Shown here: positions 35,167 to 43,332 of the stretch, piece after piece
How the letters are laid out: every line of letters begins with the position of its first letter
Position numbering within the stretch: the first letter of the stretch is position 1
Source: Clostridia bacterium
GTDB lineage: Bacteria; Bacillota; Clostridia; Oscillospirales; CAG-272
Assembly: GCA_017473865.1 (NCBI GenBank)
Contig: JAFUJB010000012.1
Location: forward strand, 17,807-81,806
Direction: 5' to 3'
Length of the DNA stretch: 64,000 nt
Made by a program: the position numbers and the translations under genes
The notes under the pieces: model-generated
Told to the model about the DNA's origin: nothing
Database searches by the model: none
Seen by the model: only the letters and a program-made list of their open reading frames with translations

Positions 35167-35206
35167 AAAAAGGTGTGTGGGGTTCACCCACACACCTTAT
35201 GTTTTT
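35167..35206. terminator. Second, bidirectional terminator
   Basis: AGGTGTGTGGG / CCCACACACCT with A5 left and T5 right; also serves the minus-strand NERD gene. Confidence 0.8.
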
Positions 35207-35819
35207 AGTCCTGTTCGCTCTTGATAAGTTTTACAACTTTTCTTATTTCGGATTTACGTAATATCAAATCTTTATTTGAGTCAGCAAGGAATGGAGCAAG
35301 CTCGGGAGCTGTAATAAGACCGTATACGCGTTTTGAAAACTTAACTCTCTTGCCCGTAAACAGTACTATTCCGTGTACAGGTATGTTTTCAAAATGCATA
35401 TCTCTCAAAAACATCTTCATATATCTGACTTTCTGATCGTTCAACGTAAGCGGATCATCAAAAAAGTACTGCTTGTCATTAATCGTGCGACACCACTGAC
35501 CGCCCTCTTGTACGTCAACGTGTCCGGAGCCGTAAATAGAATCAACGATAAAAATACCGCCTCTGTTTACAAAGACAACCCCTATATCAGCAAAGAATCT
35601 GCCTCCGTCTGCTTTTCTGTCTTTTACGCTGACGCTTACATTTTTCAACGTATTCAATCGACTGAATCTTGTGGAAAGATAACAAAAAGCAAAACTCTTT
35701 TTGTTTCTGCCCGCGCGCATAAGCTTGTTTGCGGTTATGCGGGAATATATTACCCACATCGCCCACAACATCAACGCTATGACACCGATAACCAAAAATG
35801 TTATTAAATACTTCTCCAT
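35205..35819 (-). CDS. Membrane-anchored NERD-like domain protein, active site degenerate
   Basis: 204 residues. An N-terminal helix (YLITFLVIGVIALMLWAMWVIYS) is followed by a basic stretch and a nuclease-related domain: FFADIGVVFVNRGGIFIVDSIYGSGHV, then DDPLTLNDQKVRYMKMFL, then VHGIVLFTGKRVKF. In NERD proteins the second strand normally reads ExK (for example I-E-T-K); here it is VDSIY, lacking the lysine. So the fold is kept but the nuclease site looks broken. It may be a structural or binding protein. Monocistronic between terminator and unclear promoter. Confidence 0.75.
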   Translation of the reverse strand: MEKYLITFLVIGVIALMLWAMWVIYSRITANKLMRAGRNKKSFAFCYLSTRFSRLNTLKNVSVSVKDRKADGGRFFADIGVVFVNRGGIFIVDSIYGSGHVDVQEGGQWCRTINDKQYFFDDPLTLNDQKVRYMKMFLRDMHFENIPVHGIVLFTGKRVKFSKRVYGLITAPELAPFLADSNKDLILRKSEIRKVVKLIKSEQD

Positions 35820-35929
35820 TTTCTTTTATCCCCAAATAAATATAACGTATAAAGCTATGTAATTGCTGTAATACGCATTAGGACAGCCGACGAAATGCCC
35901 GCTGTCCGAAAAGCTCAATGTATATGGAA

Positions 35930-36160
35930 TTATTCTCCGACAACCTCATTGAGATAGTTGACAACGTCGCCTACCGTTACGAACTTGTGGATATCTTCGT
36001 CCTTTATTTCAATATCAAACTTTTCTTCGCAAGCAAATACGAGATCTGCAAGCTCAAGAGAGTTGATGCCGAGATCGCCCACCAATTCGCTCTTAAGTGT
36101 AATTTCATCAACGTTGACCTGAGGCAACTCTTTCAATAATTCTTTTACTTTTTCAAACAT
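35930..36160 (-). CDS. Acyl carrier protein with GINSLEL attachment site
   Basis: 76 residues. The four-helix ACP pattern is clear, ending in a third and fourth helix (FVTVGDVVNYLNEV). The 4'-phosphopantetheine serine is Ser 39 in DLGINSLELADLV; the usual preceding Asp (DSL) is Asn here. Some Firmicute ACPs share this change. A second ACP with canonical DSL is at 58652. Which one serves fatty-acid synthesis cannot be told from context, since no fab genes are nearby. It has its own strong promoter and a good AGGAGA site. Confidence 0.92.
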   Translation of the reverse strand: MFEKVKELLKELPQVNVDEITLKSELVGDLGINSLELADLVFACEEKFDIEIKDEDIHKFVTVGDVVNYLNEVVGE

Positions 36161-36315
36161 AAAAAATCTCCTGTTCCCGACATTTCTGTTTATTTTGTGT
36201 TTTTGTTACGAAACATTTTTACCGCATCCATGTCGGAAAATGCGCCTGTTTCAATTGTTTTCTTTATATTTGGCGTTCCCGATATCAAAAAAACGAGAAC
36301 TTCACTTTATTCCCA

Positions 36316-36344
36316 ATTATAACAAACCAACTTTGTTTTGTCAA
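36316..36344 (-). promoter_or_regulatory. Sigma-A promoter of the ACP gene
   Basis: Minus strand TTGACA (36344-36339), 17-bp spacer, TATAAT (36321-36316), consensus. The remainder of 36161-36482 holds no gene. Confidence 0.88.
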
Positions 36345-36417
36345 TATTATTCCATCACCTCGCAAAATTTGTATATTTGTAACAATTTTTGACTAATATA
36401 TTCTCTGTATATAATTA

Positions 36418-36446
36418 TTTACTTTTTGGCTAAAATATGATAGAAT
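36418..36446 (+). promoter_or_regulatory. Promoter of the NfeD-SPFH pair
   Basis: TTTACT at 36418-36423, 17-bp spacer, TAGAAT at 36441-36446. Confidence 0.55.
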
Positions 36447-36482
36447 ATACGTAAAATGTTTTAACGGAAAGGAGGGCGCAAA

Positions 36483-36932
36483 ATGATTGAATTTATGCCT
36501 TACGTCTGGGCGTTGGTTACCATTGCCGCAATTATCGTAGAAAGCGCAACTGCCGACCTCGTTACAATATGGTTCATTCCAGCAGGTATTATTTCTGCCA
36601 TAGTGTCGCTCTTGCCCGTGAAGATTGAAGTATGGGTTCAGGTTCTTATCTTCTTTGTAACCGCACTCGTTCTTGTAATTATGTCAAAAACACTCTTCAA
36701 AGAATTTTTTAAGAAGAAACCTATCGTGCCCACAAATCTTGACAGCGTAATAGGCAAAGATGCCGTCGTAACAGAAACCATTAACAACATCCAAGGCAAA
36801 GGCGCTGTAAAGGTGCTTGGCAAAGAATGGTCTGCAATAACGCTTTTTGATGACGAAACCATTGAAAAAGGCAGTATCGTTACAGTCTTGGAAATCCGCG
36901 GCGTAAAATTGATTTGCACAAAAAAACAATAA
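36483..36932 (+). CDS. NfeD family membrane protein
   Basis: 149 residues. Two to three N-terminal transmembrane helices (VWALVTIAAIIVESATADLVTIWFIPAG...) are followed by a basic loop and a C-terminal OB-fold (about 85-149: DSVIGKDAVVTETINNIQGKGAVKVLGKEWSA). Short NfeD proteins pair with SPFH proteins in membrane microdomains; the next gene is exactly such an SPFH protein, 22 bp downstream. AAGGAGGGCG is the ribosome site. Confidence 0.93.
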   Translation: MIEFMPYVWALVTIAAIIVESATADLVTIWFIPAGIISAIVSLLPVKIEVWVQVLIFFVTALVLVIMSKTLFKEFFKKKPIVPTNLDSVIGKDAVVTETINNIQGKGAVKVLGKEWSAITLFDDETIEKGSIVTVLEIRGVKLICTKKQ

Positions 36933-36953
36933 TATATATTTGGAGGATTTTAT

Positions 36954-37871
36954 ATGCCATTCATTATTGGTCTTATCGTAGTACTCGTGCTGATTATTAT
37001 CAGCAACATTCACATTGTTCCTCAGGCTTACGGTTTTGTTATTGAACGTCTCGGCGCATACAGTGCAACCTGGACAACGGGTCTTCATTTCAAGATTCCC
37101 TTCATTGACAAGGTCGCAAAAAAAGTTACTCTTATGGAACAAGTCGCAGACTTTGCTCCCCAGCCGGTTATTACAAAAGATAACGTTACAATGCAGATAG
37201 ATACTGTAATCTTCTATCAGATTACAGACTGCAAGCTCTATACCTACGGTGTTACAAACCCCATCGCCGCTATCGAAAATCTTACGGCAACAACACTCCG
37301 TAACATCATCGGTGATCTTGAACTCGATGCTACTCTCACTTCAAGAGATATAATTAACACAAAAATGCGCGCCATCCTCGACGAAGCTACTGACCCCTGG
37401 GGTATCAAAGTAAACAGAGTCGAGCTGAAAAATATTATGCCTCCCAAGGGTATTCAGGACGCGATGGAAAAGCAGATGAAGGCAGAACGCGAACGCCGCG
37501 AGCTTATTCTTAAAGCAGAGGGCGAAAAGAACTCGCAGATACTCGTCGCCGAAGGTAAAAAGCAATCGATGATTCTTGAAGCTGAAGCAAACAAACAGGC
37601 GGCAATTCTTGAAGCCGAAGCTATTAAAGAAACAAAAATTCTTGAAGCTGCAGGCGAAGCAGAAGCTATACTCAAAATTCAGGAAGCGAACGCAAACGGC
37701 ATTAAGATGCTTAACGAAGCGGCTCCATCCAAAGAAATTGTTGCCCTCAAAGGTCTTGAAGCCTTTGTTAAGGCGGCAAACGGAAATGCGACGAAGATCA
37801 TTATCCCAAGCGAAATACAGTCGCTTGCAGGCCTTGCAACTTCCGCATCCGAGCTTATGAAAAAAGACTAA
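36954..37871 (+). CDS. SPFH/Band 7 family protein (QmcA/stomatin-like)
   Basis: 305 residues. One N-terminal helix (IIGLIVVLVLIIISNIHIVPQ) precedes the SPFH domain (about 30-190: YGFVIERLGAYSATWTTGLHFKIPF, VEQVADF-like LMEQVADFAPQPVITKDN, GDLELDATLTSRDIIN, WGIKVNRVELKNIMPP). A long alanine/glutamate-rich coiled coil follows (about 165-245) with repeated ILEAEA units, then a short tail. It oligomerises at the membrane with NfeD-type partners. Two-gene unit with the upstream NfeD gene. Confidence 0.95.
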   Translation: MPFIIGLIVVLVLIIISNIHIVPQAYGFVIERLGAYSATWTTGLHFKIPFIDKVAKKVTLMEQVADFAPQPVITKDNVTMQIDTVIFYQITDCKLYTYGVTNPIAAIENLTATTLRNIIGDLELDATLTSRDIINTKMRAILDEATDPWGIKVNRVELKNIMPPKGIQDAMEKQMKAERERRELILKAEGEKNSQILVAEGKKQSMILEAEANKQAAILEAEAIKETKILEAAGEAEAILKIQEANANGIKMLNEAAPSKEIVALKGLEAFVKAANGNATKIIIPSEIQSLAGLATSASELMKKD

Positions 37872-37876
37872 AACAA

Positions 37877-37912
37877 GAGAGAGTGTGTGCTATGCATACA
37901 CTCTCTCTGTTG
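37877..37912 (+). terminator. Terminator after the SPFH gene
   Basis: AGAGAGAGTGTGTGC / GCATACACTCTCTCT with a TAT loop. The T tract is weak. Its sequence is close to the hairpins at 27957 and 55817. Confidence 0.65.
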
Positions 37913-37923
37913 CATTTAATCCA

Positions 37924-38012
37924 CTTAAGAACTTTTCTTATGGTTTTTACCGAAACAATATGGCTTCTGCAGACCCAAGTTGCAAGTTTTTTGCGGAGCT
38001 TTTTTTCAAAAA
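37924..38012. repeat. Intergenic dispersed repeat, copy C
   Basis: CTTTTCTTATGG, AACAATATGGCTTCTGCAGACC, CAAGTTGCAAG and GCTTTTTTTCAAAAAAGC occur in the order also found in copies A (17.2 kb) and B (26 kb). Confidence 0.6.
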
Positions 38013-38021
38013 AGCGACAAA

Positions 38022-38058
38022 AACACCCAGCCAATTTCTTGGCTGGGTGCCTTTTTTA
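38022..38058. terminator. Strong hairpin with T runs on both sides
   Basis: CACCCAGCCAA / TTGGCTGGGTG with TTTTTT after it on either strand. On the minus strand it ends a transcript coming from the structured RNA region / DUF1292 gene. Confidence 0.85.
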
Positions 38059-38262
38059 CCCCACCGGGCCGTGTAAGCGGAAATTAAGCAACCCTGTATG
38101 TTCAGGGCGGTGCCCTCTTCGGTAGTTTGTGCTTCCAACGTCCGTTTATCTGCGTGTATAGCCATAGGCACAGGCAGATAATGGGAGGTCTGCATTCCCC
38201 ATACCAAAAGTCCGGGCTCCTTTAATGTTTTGTGGGTTTAATTACCCGTTTATCACAAACAA
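38059..38262 (-). ncRNA. Candidate structured RNA, unassigned (6S-like possible)
   Basis: About 200 nt between the DUF1292 gene and the strong terminator at 38022-38058, G/C-richer than its surroundings and without a reading frame. On the minus strand it shows nested hairpins: TTATCTGC...GCAGATAA (38146-38181), CCCTG...CAGGG (38092-38107), GGGC-ACC-GCCC, ATGGG...CCCAT (38181-38203), and long-range GGAAGCA with TTGCTT...TTCC. Size, position as a discrete element and the ending in a terminator suggest a stable RNA. 6S RNA is one candidate, but I cannot confirm the family from sequence alone. A TATAAT lies at 38283-38278 but no good -35. Confidence 0.45.
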
Positions 38263-38311
38263 AGCAGGAACGTTATTATTATATGTGTTTTTCGAGAAAG
38301 TAATACAGAAA

Positions 38312-38608
38312 TTATTCGGCGTCGTAGTCTATCTCGTCGAAAAGCATATCCTCGAATATCTCAGCAACCTTTTCAAACTCGTCGTCATCATCAATCGTTA
38401 CAAGCATTTCTTCGCCGTTTTCGTCTGTCATAAGCTTCAAAACAACGTAATCCTGCTCGTCGGAATCCTTATTTTCTTCTGTATAGGGAACGAGTGCAAC
38501 GTACATAACGCCGTCAATTTCTTGACTTGCAATAAGCTCGAATTCGCTTTCGTTGCCATCTTCGTCCGTCAATGTAAATATTTCATCACCCATGAATTCT
38601 TCTGCCAT
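38312..38608 (-). CDS. DUF1292 domain protein (YrzB-like)
   Basis: 98 residues, very acidic. FTLTDEDGNESEFELIASQEIDGVMYVALVPY and DYVVLKLMTDENGEEMLVTIDDDDEFEKVAEIFEDML match DUF1292. In Bacilli the family sits in the alaS-yrrL-yrrK-yrzB run; here it is on its own, 30 kb from alaS. Function unknown. The ribosome site GAGAGGT is good and it has its own promoter. Confidence 0.93.
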   Translation of the reverse strand: MAEEFMGDEIFTLTDEDGNESEFELIASQEIDGVMYVALVPYTEENKDSDEQDYVVLKLMTDENGEEMLVTIDDDDEFEKVAEIFEDMLFDEIDYDAE

Positions 38609-38652
38609 TTGTGTTTACCTCTCTTTGATTAAGATGTTATGTCTACACTATT

Positions 38653-38681
38653 ATCATAGCTGATAAAACGCCTCTTGTCAA
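38653..38681 (-). promoter_or_regulatory. Promoter of the DUF1292 gene
   Basis: Minus strand TTGACA (38681-38676), 17-bp spacer, TATGAT (38658-38653). Confidence 0.7.
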
Positions 38682-38691
38682 TGCGGTATTA

Positions 38692-39897
38692 TCAGTTTTT
38701 TTGTTCTTCTTCGGCGATTTGTGTCGCATCAGTTACTTTCGGTTTCTGTTTTTTTGTTTTTTTGACCTTAGGCGCATTTTCCGTAACTTCCCTCTTTTTG
38801 ATATCATCGGAAATAATACGGTATAACGCCGACGTTAGCGGTACACCGACAAGCATACCTGCTATGCCGAAACATCCGCCGCCTATCGTTACGGCAGCCA
38901 GAACCCAGATACCCGGAAGACCTATTGACGAGCCGACGACACGGGGATAGATTATATTGCCTTCAAGCTGTTGCAAAACAACTATAAACACCAAGAACCA
39001 CAAAGCCTTAATGGGAGACACCGTCATAATCATTAGAGCTCCCACGATAGCGCCGATATACGCGCCCGCAACGGGAATAAGAGCAGTAAATGCAATCAGA
39101 GCCCCTATCATCGTGGCGTAAGGCAAGCGGAAAATGAGCATACCTATGGTACAAAGAATACCGAGTATAACAGCCTCTGTAAGCTGTCCGACAAAAAACT
39201 TTCTGCAGCTTTCGTTCAGCGTTCCGAGAAAATAGAATACTTTTGAATAAATCTTTTTCGGAAGATAGGTCTCCATAACCTTCTTCGACTGTCTTTTCAA
39301 ATTGTCCTTTTCAAGCAAAAGATATACGGAAAAGATAAGTCCGAGTACAGCCATAACAATGCCTGAGAAAACTCCCATAACTGTTTTCGCAACAGTATTT
39401 ACAACACCGCCGACCCCCGTAGTTACAAGCTGCACAAACTGCCCTATTCTACTTTCCCAATCTATATTTGCAAGGCTTTCAAGAATGCTCGGGGGAATAA
39501 ATTTCCAGTTTTTTGCTTCCTTAACAAACTCTTTTATATAGTCGGGGATCTTTGCTGCAAAACCGAGTATAAGCTGGATACACGAAATAAGCTGTGGAAC
39601 GATCAACCATATAACGAGAGCGATAACGAGAATTGCCGTAAGGAACGCCAAAATCAAACAAACAGGTCTTCTCATCTTGGCAACGGCACCCTGTTGTTTT
39701 TTCGGGAAGAACCATTTCTCGTAAGTCGACATAAGAATATTTACGATAAAAGCGATTATGCCGCCCAAAATTAACGGCAAAGCTGCCGACAGTACCTTTC
39801 CGACAAAGCGTACCAATCCGTCCCAATAGTGTATACACAAAAACAGAACGAATATGCAACCGCATATCTTGATTAGTTTTTTGAAATCAAGTTTCAT
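38692..39897 (-). CDS. AI-2E family transporter (PerM/YtvI-like)
   Basis: 401 residues, about seven to eight transmembrane helices. The C-terminal family core reads ALIAFTALIPVAGAYIGAIVGALMIMT and LEGNIIYPRVVGSSIGLPGIWVLAAVTIGGGCFGIAGMLVGVP, which is diagnostic of the AI-2E/UPF0118 group. Members export small molecules or move ions; true AI-2 transport is proven for few. A lysine-rich cytoplasmic tail follows (KVKKTKKQKPK). Single-gene unit. Confidence 0.93.
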   Translation of the reverse strand: MKLDFKKLIKICGCIFVLFLCIHYWDGLVRFVGKVLSAALPLILGGIIAFIVNILMSTYEKWFFPKKQQGAVAKMRRPVCLILAFLTAILVIALVIWLIVPQLISCIQLILGFAAKIPDYIKEFVKEAKNWKFIPPSILESLANIDWESRIGQFVQLVTTGVGGVVNTVAKTVMGVFSGIVMAVLGLIFSVYLLLEKDNLKRQSKKVMETYLPKKIYSKVFYFLGTLNESCRKFFVGQLTEAVILGILCTIGMLIFRLPYATMIGALIAFTALIPVAGAYIGAIVGALMIMTVSPIKALWFLVFIVVLQQLEGNIIYPRVVGSSIGLPGIWVLAAVTIGGGCFGIAGMLVGVPLTSALYRIISDDIKKREVTENAPKVKKTKKQKPKVTDATQIAEEEQKN

Positions 39898-39957
39898 AAC
39901 ATCCGCCTTTTCACGTGTTTTATATTACCTTAATTATATAAATATGCAAATATTTTT

Positions 39958-40422
39958 TCAAGTCTTGTCTGTTAACTTTTCAAAGAGTGCCGAACAACCT
40001 GCCAAAATGTCGGCTTCAGTCTGCGAAAAATCGCCCGTATACCAAGGGTCTGCAACGTCGCGGCAATCGCCCGACCAGTCGAGCAGAAGAGAAATTTTAT
40101 TCTGTCTGTCCTCGCCAAAAACCCTCTGCATATTGCGTAGATTATATCTGTCCATACCGATTATGTAATCGTATTTATCATAGTCGGCTTTTGTAATCTG
40201 AACGGCTCTCTTTTTTGAATAATCTATCTTATATTTATCAAGCACACCGCGTGTTCCGTAGTGTACCCTGTTGCCGAGTTCCTCGGTAGAGGTAGCCGCA
40301 GACTCGATATAAAATCTGTCGCTCTGCCCTTTGTCCATAACCAACTTTTTCATCAAAAACTCCGCCATCGGACTCCGGCATATATTGCCGTGGCAGACAA
40401 AAAGTATCTTAATAGTTTTCAT
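39958..40422 (-). CDS. Low-molecular-weight protein tyrosine phosphatase
   Basis: 154 residues from ATG at 40422 (AGAGGG 5 nt upstream); a longer reading to 40473 adds an unlikely basic leader. The phosphatase loop CHGNICRS is at residues 9-16 (C-X5-R), and the general-acid motif DP is in CRDVADPWYTGDF near residue 126. It removes phosphate from tyrosine or, in some members, arginine. Cytosolic. It may share a transcript with the lipoprotein gene upstream (62 bp away). Confidence 0.94.
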   Translation of the reverse strand: MKTIKILFVCHGNICRSPMAEFLMKKLVMDKGQSDRFYIESAATSTEELGNRVHYGTRGVLDKYKIDYSKKRAVQITKADYDKYDYIIGMDRYNLRNMQRVFGEDRQNKISLLLDWSGDCRDVADPWYTGDFSQTEADILAGCSALFEKLTDKT

Positions 40423-40484
40423 ATTTTCCCTCTTGTCGCTTTCTTGCCGCCTAACTATTCTGTTTTTCATCATTGATTAATCTT

Positions 40485-41168
40485 TTAACCGTTGTAACCG
40501 ATTATTTCTTGTATAATTTCTTCGTAAGATACTGCATTTTCGTGCAACGGAACGGCTTTTTCAAAATCAAAAGAAGAAGCAACAGCTGACATATATTCAT
40601 CCTCGCTTACTGTTTTTTCTCCTATAATGTAATCGTATAGGAAATTATAATCGCCGTTAGGTAAAACCTCGACGTTTTCTTTCGACGTTGCACTAAAAAC
40701 CAAAGCAAATCCACTATCGAACAGCCTATATACATTTGTATAATACTGTCCCATATTACCGTTTTGATTTATAAAACTACCGCTTTTTTCAACATATTTT
40801 CCGCCGCGGGTCCTTCCTAAAGGTTGCTCAATAACAACACCGTTTTTGTATGAGCAAACACTGTCCCCCGTTGCCTCGCAATCCCCGCTTAAATATAGTT
40901 CGGGAATATCGTCGTTATCAATATGCACAAGAGCATAATCAACATGGGTATCTTTTTGTGTTTTCAAGAATTCCAGATAAGCCGTTTTCCATTCAGAAAT
41001 AACTTCAACTTGATTGTTTTCATCAATAGTTTCTTCGCTGTTTTTGATGTTTTCAGATTCGTCAGTAACGTCATCTATAAGATTATTAGTCTCTATATCT
41101 TGCCGTTGGCAAGATGACAGCGAAAATATAACCAAAAGAATAATTATCAGTAAAGATGTTTTTTTCAC
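40485..41168 (-). CDS. Lipoprotein of unknown function
   Basis: 227 residues. Signal LLIIILLVIFSLSSC with lipobox LSSC (Cys 20), then a D/E/N-rich linker and a soluble domain beginning WKTAYLEFLKTQKDTHVDYALVHIDNDDIPELYL. The block W..AY..fL with a D-N-D-x-x-P-E-L-Y-L is common in clostridial surface lipoproteins that read like degraded VCBS/EF-hand modules (DNDDIPELYLSG could bind calcium). No enzyme motif is seen. Confidence 0.8.
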   Translation of the reverse strand: MKKTSLLIIILLVIFSLSSCQRQDIETNNLIDDVTDESENIKNSEETIDENNQVEVISEWKTAYLEFLKTQKDTHVDYALVHIDNDDIPELYLSGDCEATGDSVCSYKNGVVIEQPLGRTRGGKYVEKSGSFINQNGNMGQYYTNVYRLFDSGFALVFSATSKENVEVLPNGDYNFLYDYIIGEKTVSEDEYMSAVASSFDFEKAVPLHENAVSYEEIIQEIIGYNG

Positions 41169-41258
41169 GAATAACTCATTCCTTTTTTAATGGTGTTTAT
41201 GTTTTGTGTCATATTATCTAAAGTATAACATAAATCTACAATTTTTATCTCTGCTTGG

Positions 41259-41287
41259 ATTATAACACATTATATAATTTAATTCAA
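41259..41287 (-). promoter_or_regulatory. Sigma-A promoter of the lipoprotein gene
   Basis: Minus strand TTGAAT (41287-41282), 17-bp spacer, TATAAT (41264-41259) in the context TGTGTTATAATCC that also occurs before two tRNA genes. Confidence 0.75.
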
Positions 41288-41403
41288 TGCTTTGCGGAGC
41301 AAAGCTACCATTTCTCTTCTCTTTTCCCTCTTATCTCTTATCTGGAAACGACAATTTTAGAGAAGAGAGAAGAACGAAAAGAGAAAAGTTAAAAGAACAA
41401 AAA

Positions 41404-41440
41404 GAAACGACAATCTTCTGCCGAAAATTGTCGTTTCTTT
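41404..41440 (-). terminator. Terminator of tRNA-His
   Basis: GAAACGACAAT / ATTGTCGTTTC arms, followed on the minus strand by TTTTTG. Confidence 0.8.
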
Positions 41441-41441
41441 A

Positions 41442-41519
41442 TGGGGTGAGTAATGGGATTCGAACCCACGGCCTTTAGGGCCACAACCTAACGCTCTAAC
41501 CAGCTGAGCTATACCCACC
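41442..41519 (-). tRNA. tRNA-His (GUG)
   Basis: Minus strand, cloverleaf complete with encoded CCA (41444-41442). The extra 5' G(-1) at 41519 pairs with C73 as in histidine tRNAs. Anticodon loop TTGTGGC gives GTG; the T arm reads GTGGGTTCGAATCCCA. Confidence 0.95.
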
Positions 41520-41586
41520 ATATTTGAAGTAATAAGTAAGAGTGAAAAGTGAAAAGGTAAAGGGTAAAGGGTAAAAGAGTAAGATT

Positions 41587-41610
41587 TGAGACTCGCCTCA
41601 GCGAGTCTCA
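41587..41610 (-). terminator. Hairpin between tRNA-Arg and tRNA-His
   Basis: TGAGACTCGC / GCGAGTCTCA arms. On the minus strand it directly follows tRNA-Arg; the downstream T-rich tract (AAATCTTACTC) is imperfect, so tRNA-His may be reached by read-through. Confidence 0.65.
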
Positions 41611-41617
41611 ATCACTC

Positions 41618-41694
<77 letters not shown>

Positions 41695-41727
41695 ATTTTT
41701 TACCGCGTCTCACTTTGACACCAATGG

Positions 41728-41756
41728 ATTATAACACATCAATTTCATATTGTCAA
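41728..41756 (-). promoter_or_regulatory. Sigma-A promoter of tRNA-Arg (and tRNA-His)
   Basis: Minus strand TTGACA (41756-41751), 17-bp spacer, TATAAT (41733-41728), consensus. Confidence 0.88.
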
Positions 41757-41835
41757 GCATAATTTTGTATTTTTCGCAACTTTTTGCGGTATTATTTTTA
41801 TTTTTTGATTGAAGTTTTTGAGTAACTGTGTTAAT

Positions 41836-41853
41836 ATACTGTATATACAGTAT
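41836..41853. promoter_or_regulatory. 18-bp perfect palindrome in the pepD promoter region
   Basis: ATACTGTAT|ATACAGTAT, symmetric throughout, 30 bp before the pepD start and overlapping the best -10 candidates. It has the form of a dimeric repressor operator (GntR- or BlaI-like spacing). It is not a match to the Gram-positive LexA box. Confidence 0.6.
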
Positions 41854-41882
41854 GTTTTTATTAAACGGAGAACATTTATATT

Positions 41883-43325
41883 ATGCAGTATATTTTATCA
41901 GACTACAAACCCGAAAGCATTTTCCGCTATTTCGAAGAAATATGCGCCATTCCTCACGGTTCGGGAAACGAAGAAAAAATAGCTCTTTATCTGTGCGATT
42001 TTGCAAAGGAAAACGGTCTTGAATATTATAAAGACGAATTCAACAACGTCCTCATAAAAAAGAAAGCGTCTGCCGGTTACGAAAAAAAAGACGCTGTGCT
42101 TTTGCAGGGCCACACCGATATGGTATGCGAAAAAAACAGCGACACCATACACGATTTTGAAAACGACGGGCTTAAGCTTTATGAAAAAGACGGCTGGCTT
42201 TTTGCAGAAGGTACTACCCTCGGTGCCGACGACGGCGCGGGCGTTGCTCTTATGATGGCAATTCTATCCAATAAAGATGCAAAGCACCCTGCTCTCGAAT
42301 GTCTTTTTACCGTACAGGAAGAAACGGGTATGGACGGCGCAATCAACTTCGACTATTCCAAAATAAGCGCAAAATCGTTTATCAACCTCGACAGCGAAAC
42401 GCTCGACAAACCAATCGTTAGCTGTGCGGGCGGATTCCATACTACGTTTAAATTTGAGTTTGAACAATACAAATTCCAGAACAATGCCCTCTGTATTTCA
42501 ATTAAAGGACTGGCGGGCGGACACTCGGGAACTGATATAAACTCGGGCAGAGTATACGCCAATATAATTATGGGCAGACTGCTTTCACACCTCTATTCAA
42601 AAATGCCCTTTAACCTTATCTCAATTAACGGCGGTAACAAAACCAACGCTATTCCCCGTGAGTGTACGGCAATTATAAGTGTATTCGACAAAAAAGAAGC
42701 AAAAGATATACTGGCGGCAAAGGCGGCAGAAATCAAGAAAACACTTGTCAAAGCTGACAAAAAAATGACTGTCAGAGTTGACAAGGCAAAAGACTTTGAC
42801 GAGTCTATGTTCTGCTTTAAAGACACCTCAAAAATAATCAGCGCAATAAATTTAGCCCCCAACGGCGTTATTGCAATGAGCAAGGATATGGCAAATCTTG
42901 TCGAGACATCGTCGAACCTAGGTATTATTAAGACGGAAAACAACAAGCTGACTCTTGAATTTATGCCCCGCTCGTCTGTTGACAGCATACTTGATGAACT
43001 TGAAACAAAGTTTGAAATGCTCGGCAAAATGCTTGGCGCCGAGGTAGAACATACCGAAAGACACCCCGGATGGAAATACAGTCCGAGCAGTAATATCAGA
43101 AAAGTTTTTTCAGACTGCTATGAAAAAAGATTTGGCAAAAAACCGAATTTTGAAGCGATACACGCGGGACTTGAATGTGGTGTTATCATTTCTAACGTAG
43201 GAGAGATGGACGGCATCTCAATATGCGCAGAAGTGCTTGAAATACATACTCCAAACGAATGTATGAACCTCAAATCCTTTGCCGACTGTTATGAGATTAC
43301 ACTTGAAATGCTTGAAAAAATGTAA
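41883..43325 (+). CDS. pepD: Aminoacyl-histidine dipeptidase (M20 family, PepD)
   Basis: 480 residues, full length. Metal and catalytic residues are readable: LLQGHTDMV (His 80 and Asp 82), GTTLGADDGAGVALMMAI (bridging Asp), FTVQEETGMDGA (catalytic Glu-Glu), and the C-terminal IHAGLECGVI (His ligand). A dimerisation lid domain is inserted from about residue 190 to 390. It hydrolyses Xaa-His and related dipeptides in the cytosol. The gene has its own leader with a palindrome that may control it, and ends in a strong terminator. Confidence 0.96.
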   Translation: MQYILSDYKPESIFRYFEEICAIPHGSGNEEKIALYLCDFAKENGLEYYKDEFNNVLIKKKASAGYEKKDAVLLQGHTDMVCEKNSDTIHDFENDGLKLYEKDGWLFAEGTTLGADDGAGVALMMAILSNKDAKHPALECLFTVQEETGMDGAINFDYSKISAKSFINLDSETLDKPIVSCAGGFHTTFKFEFEQYKFQNNALCISIKGLAGGHSGTDINSGRVYANIIMGRLLSHLYSKMPFNLISINGGNKTNAIPRECTAIISVFDKKEAKDILAAKAAEIKKTLVKADKKMTVRVDKAKDFDESMFCFKDTSKIISAINLAPNGVIAMSKDMANLVETSSNLGIIKTENNKLTLEFMPRSSVDSILDELETKFEMLGKMLGAEVEHTERHPGWKYSPSSNIRKVFSDCYEKRFGKKPNFEAIHAGLECGVIISNVGEMDGISICAEVLEIHTPNECMNLKSFADCYEITLEMLEKM

Positions 43326-43332
43326 ATAGATA

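Noticed and set aside
41836-41853. LexA/SOS box
   Set aside because: The spacing and half-sites do not match the Gram-positive GAAC-N4-GTTC or the E. coli CTGT-N8-ACAG pattern.
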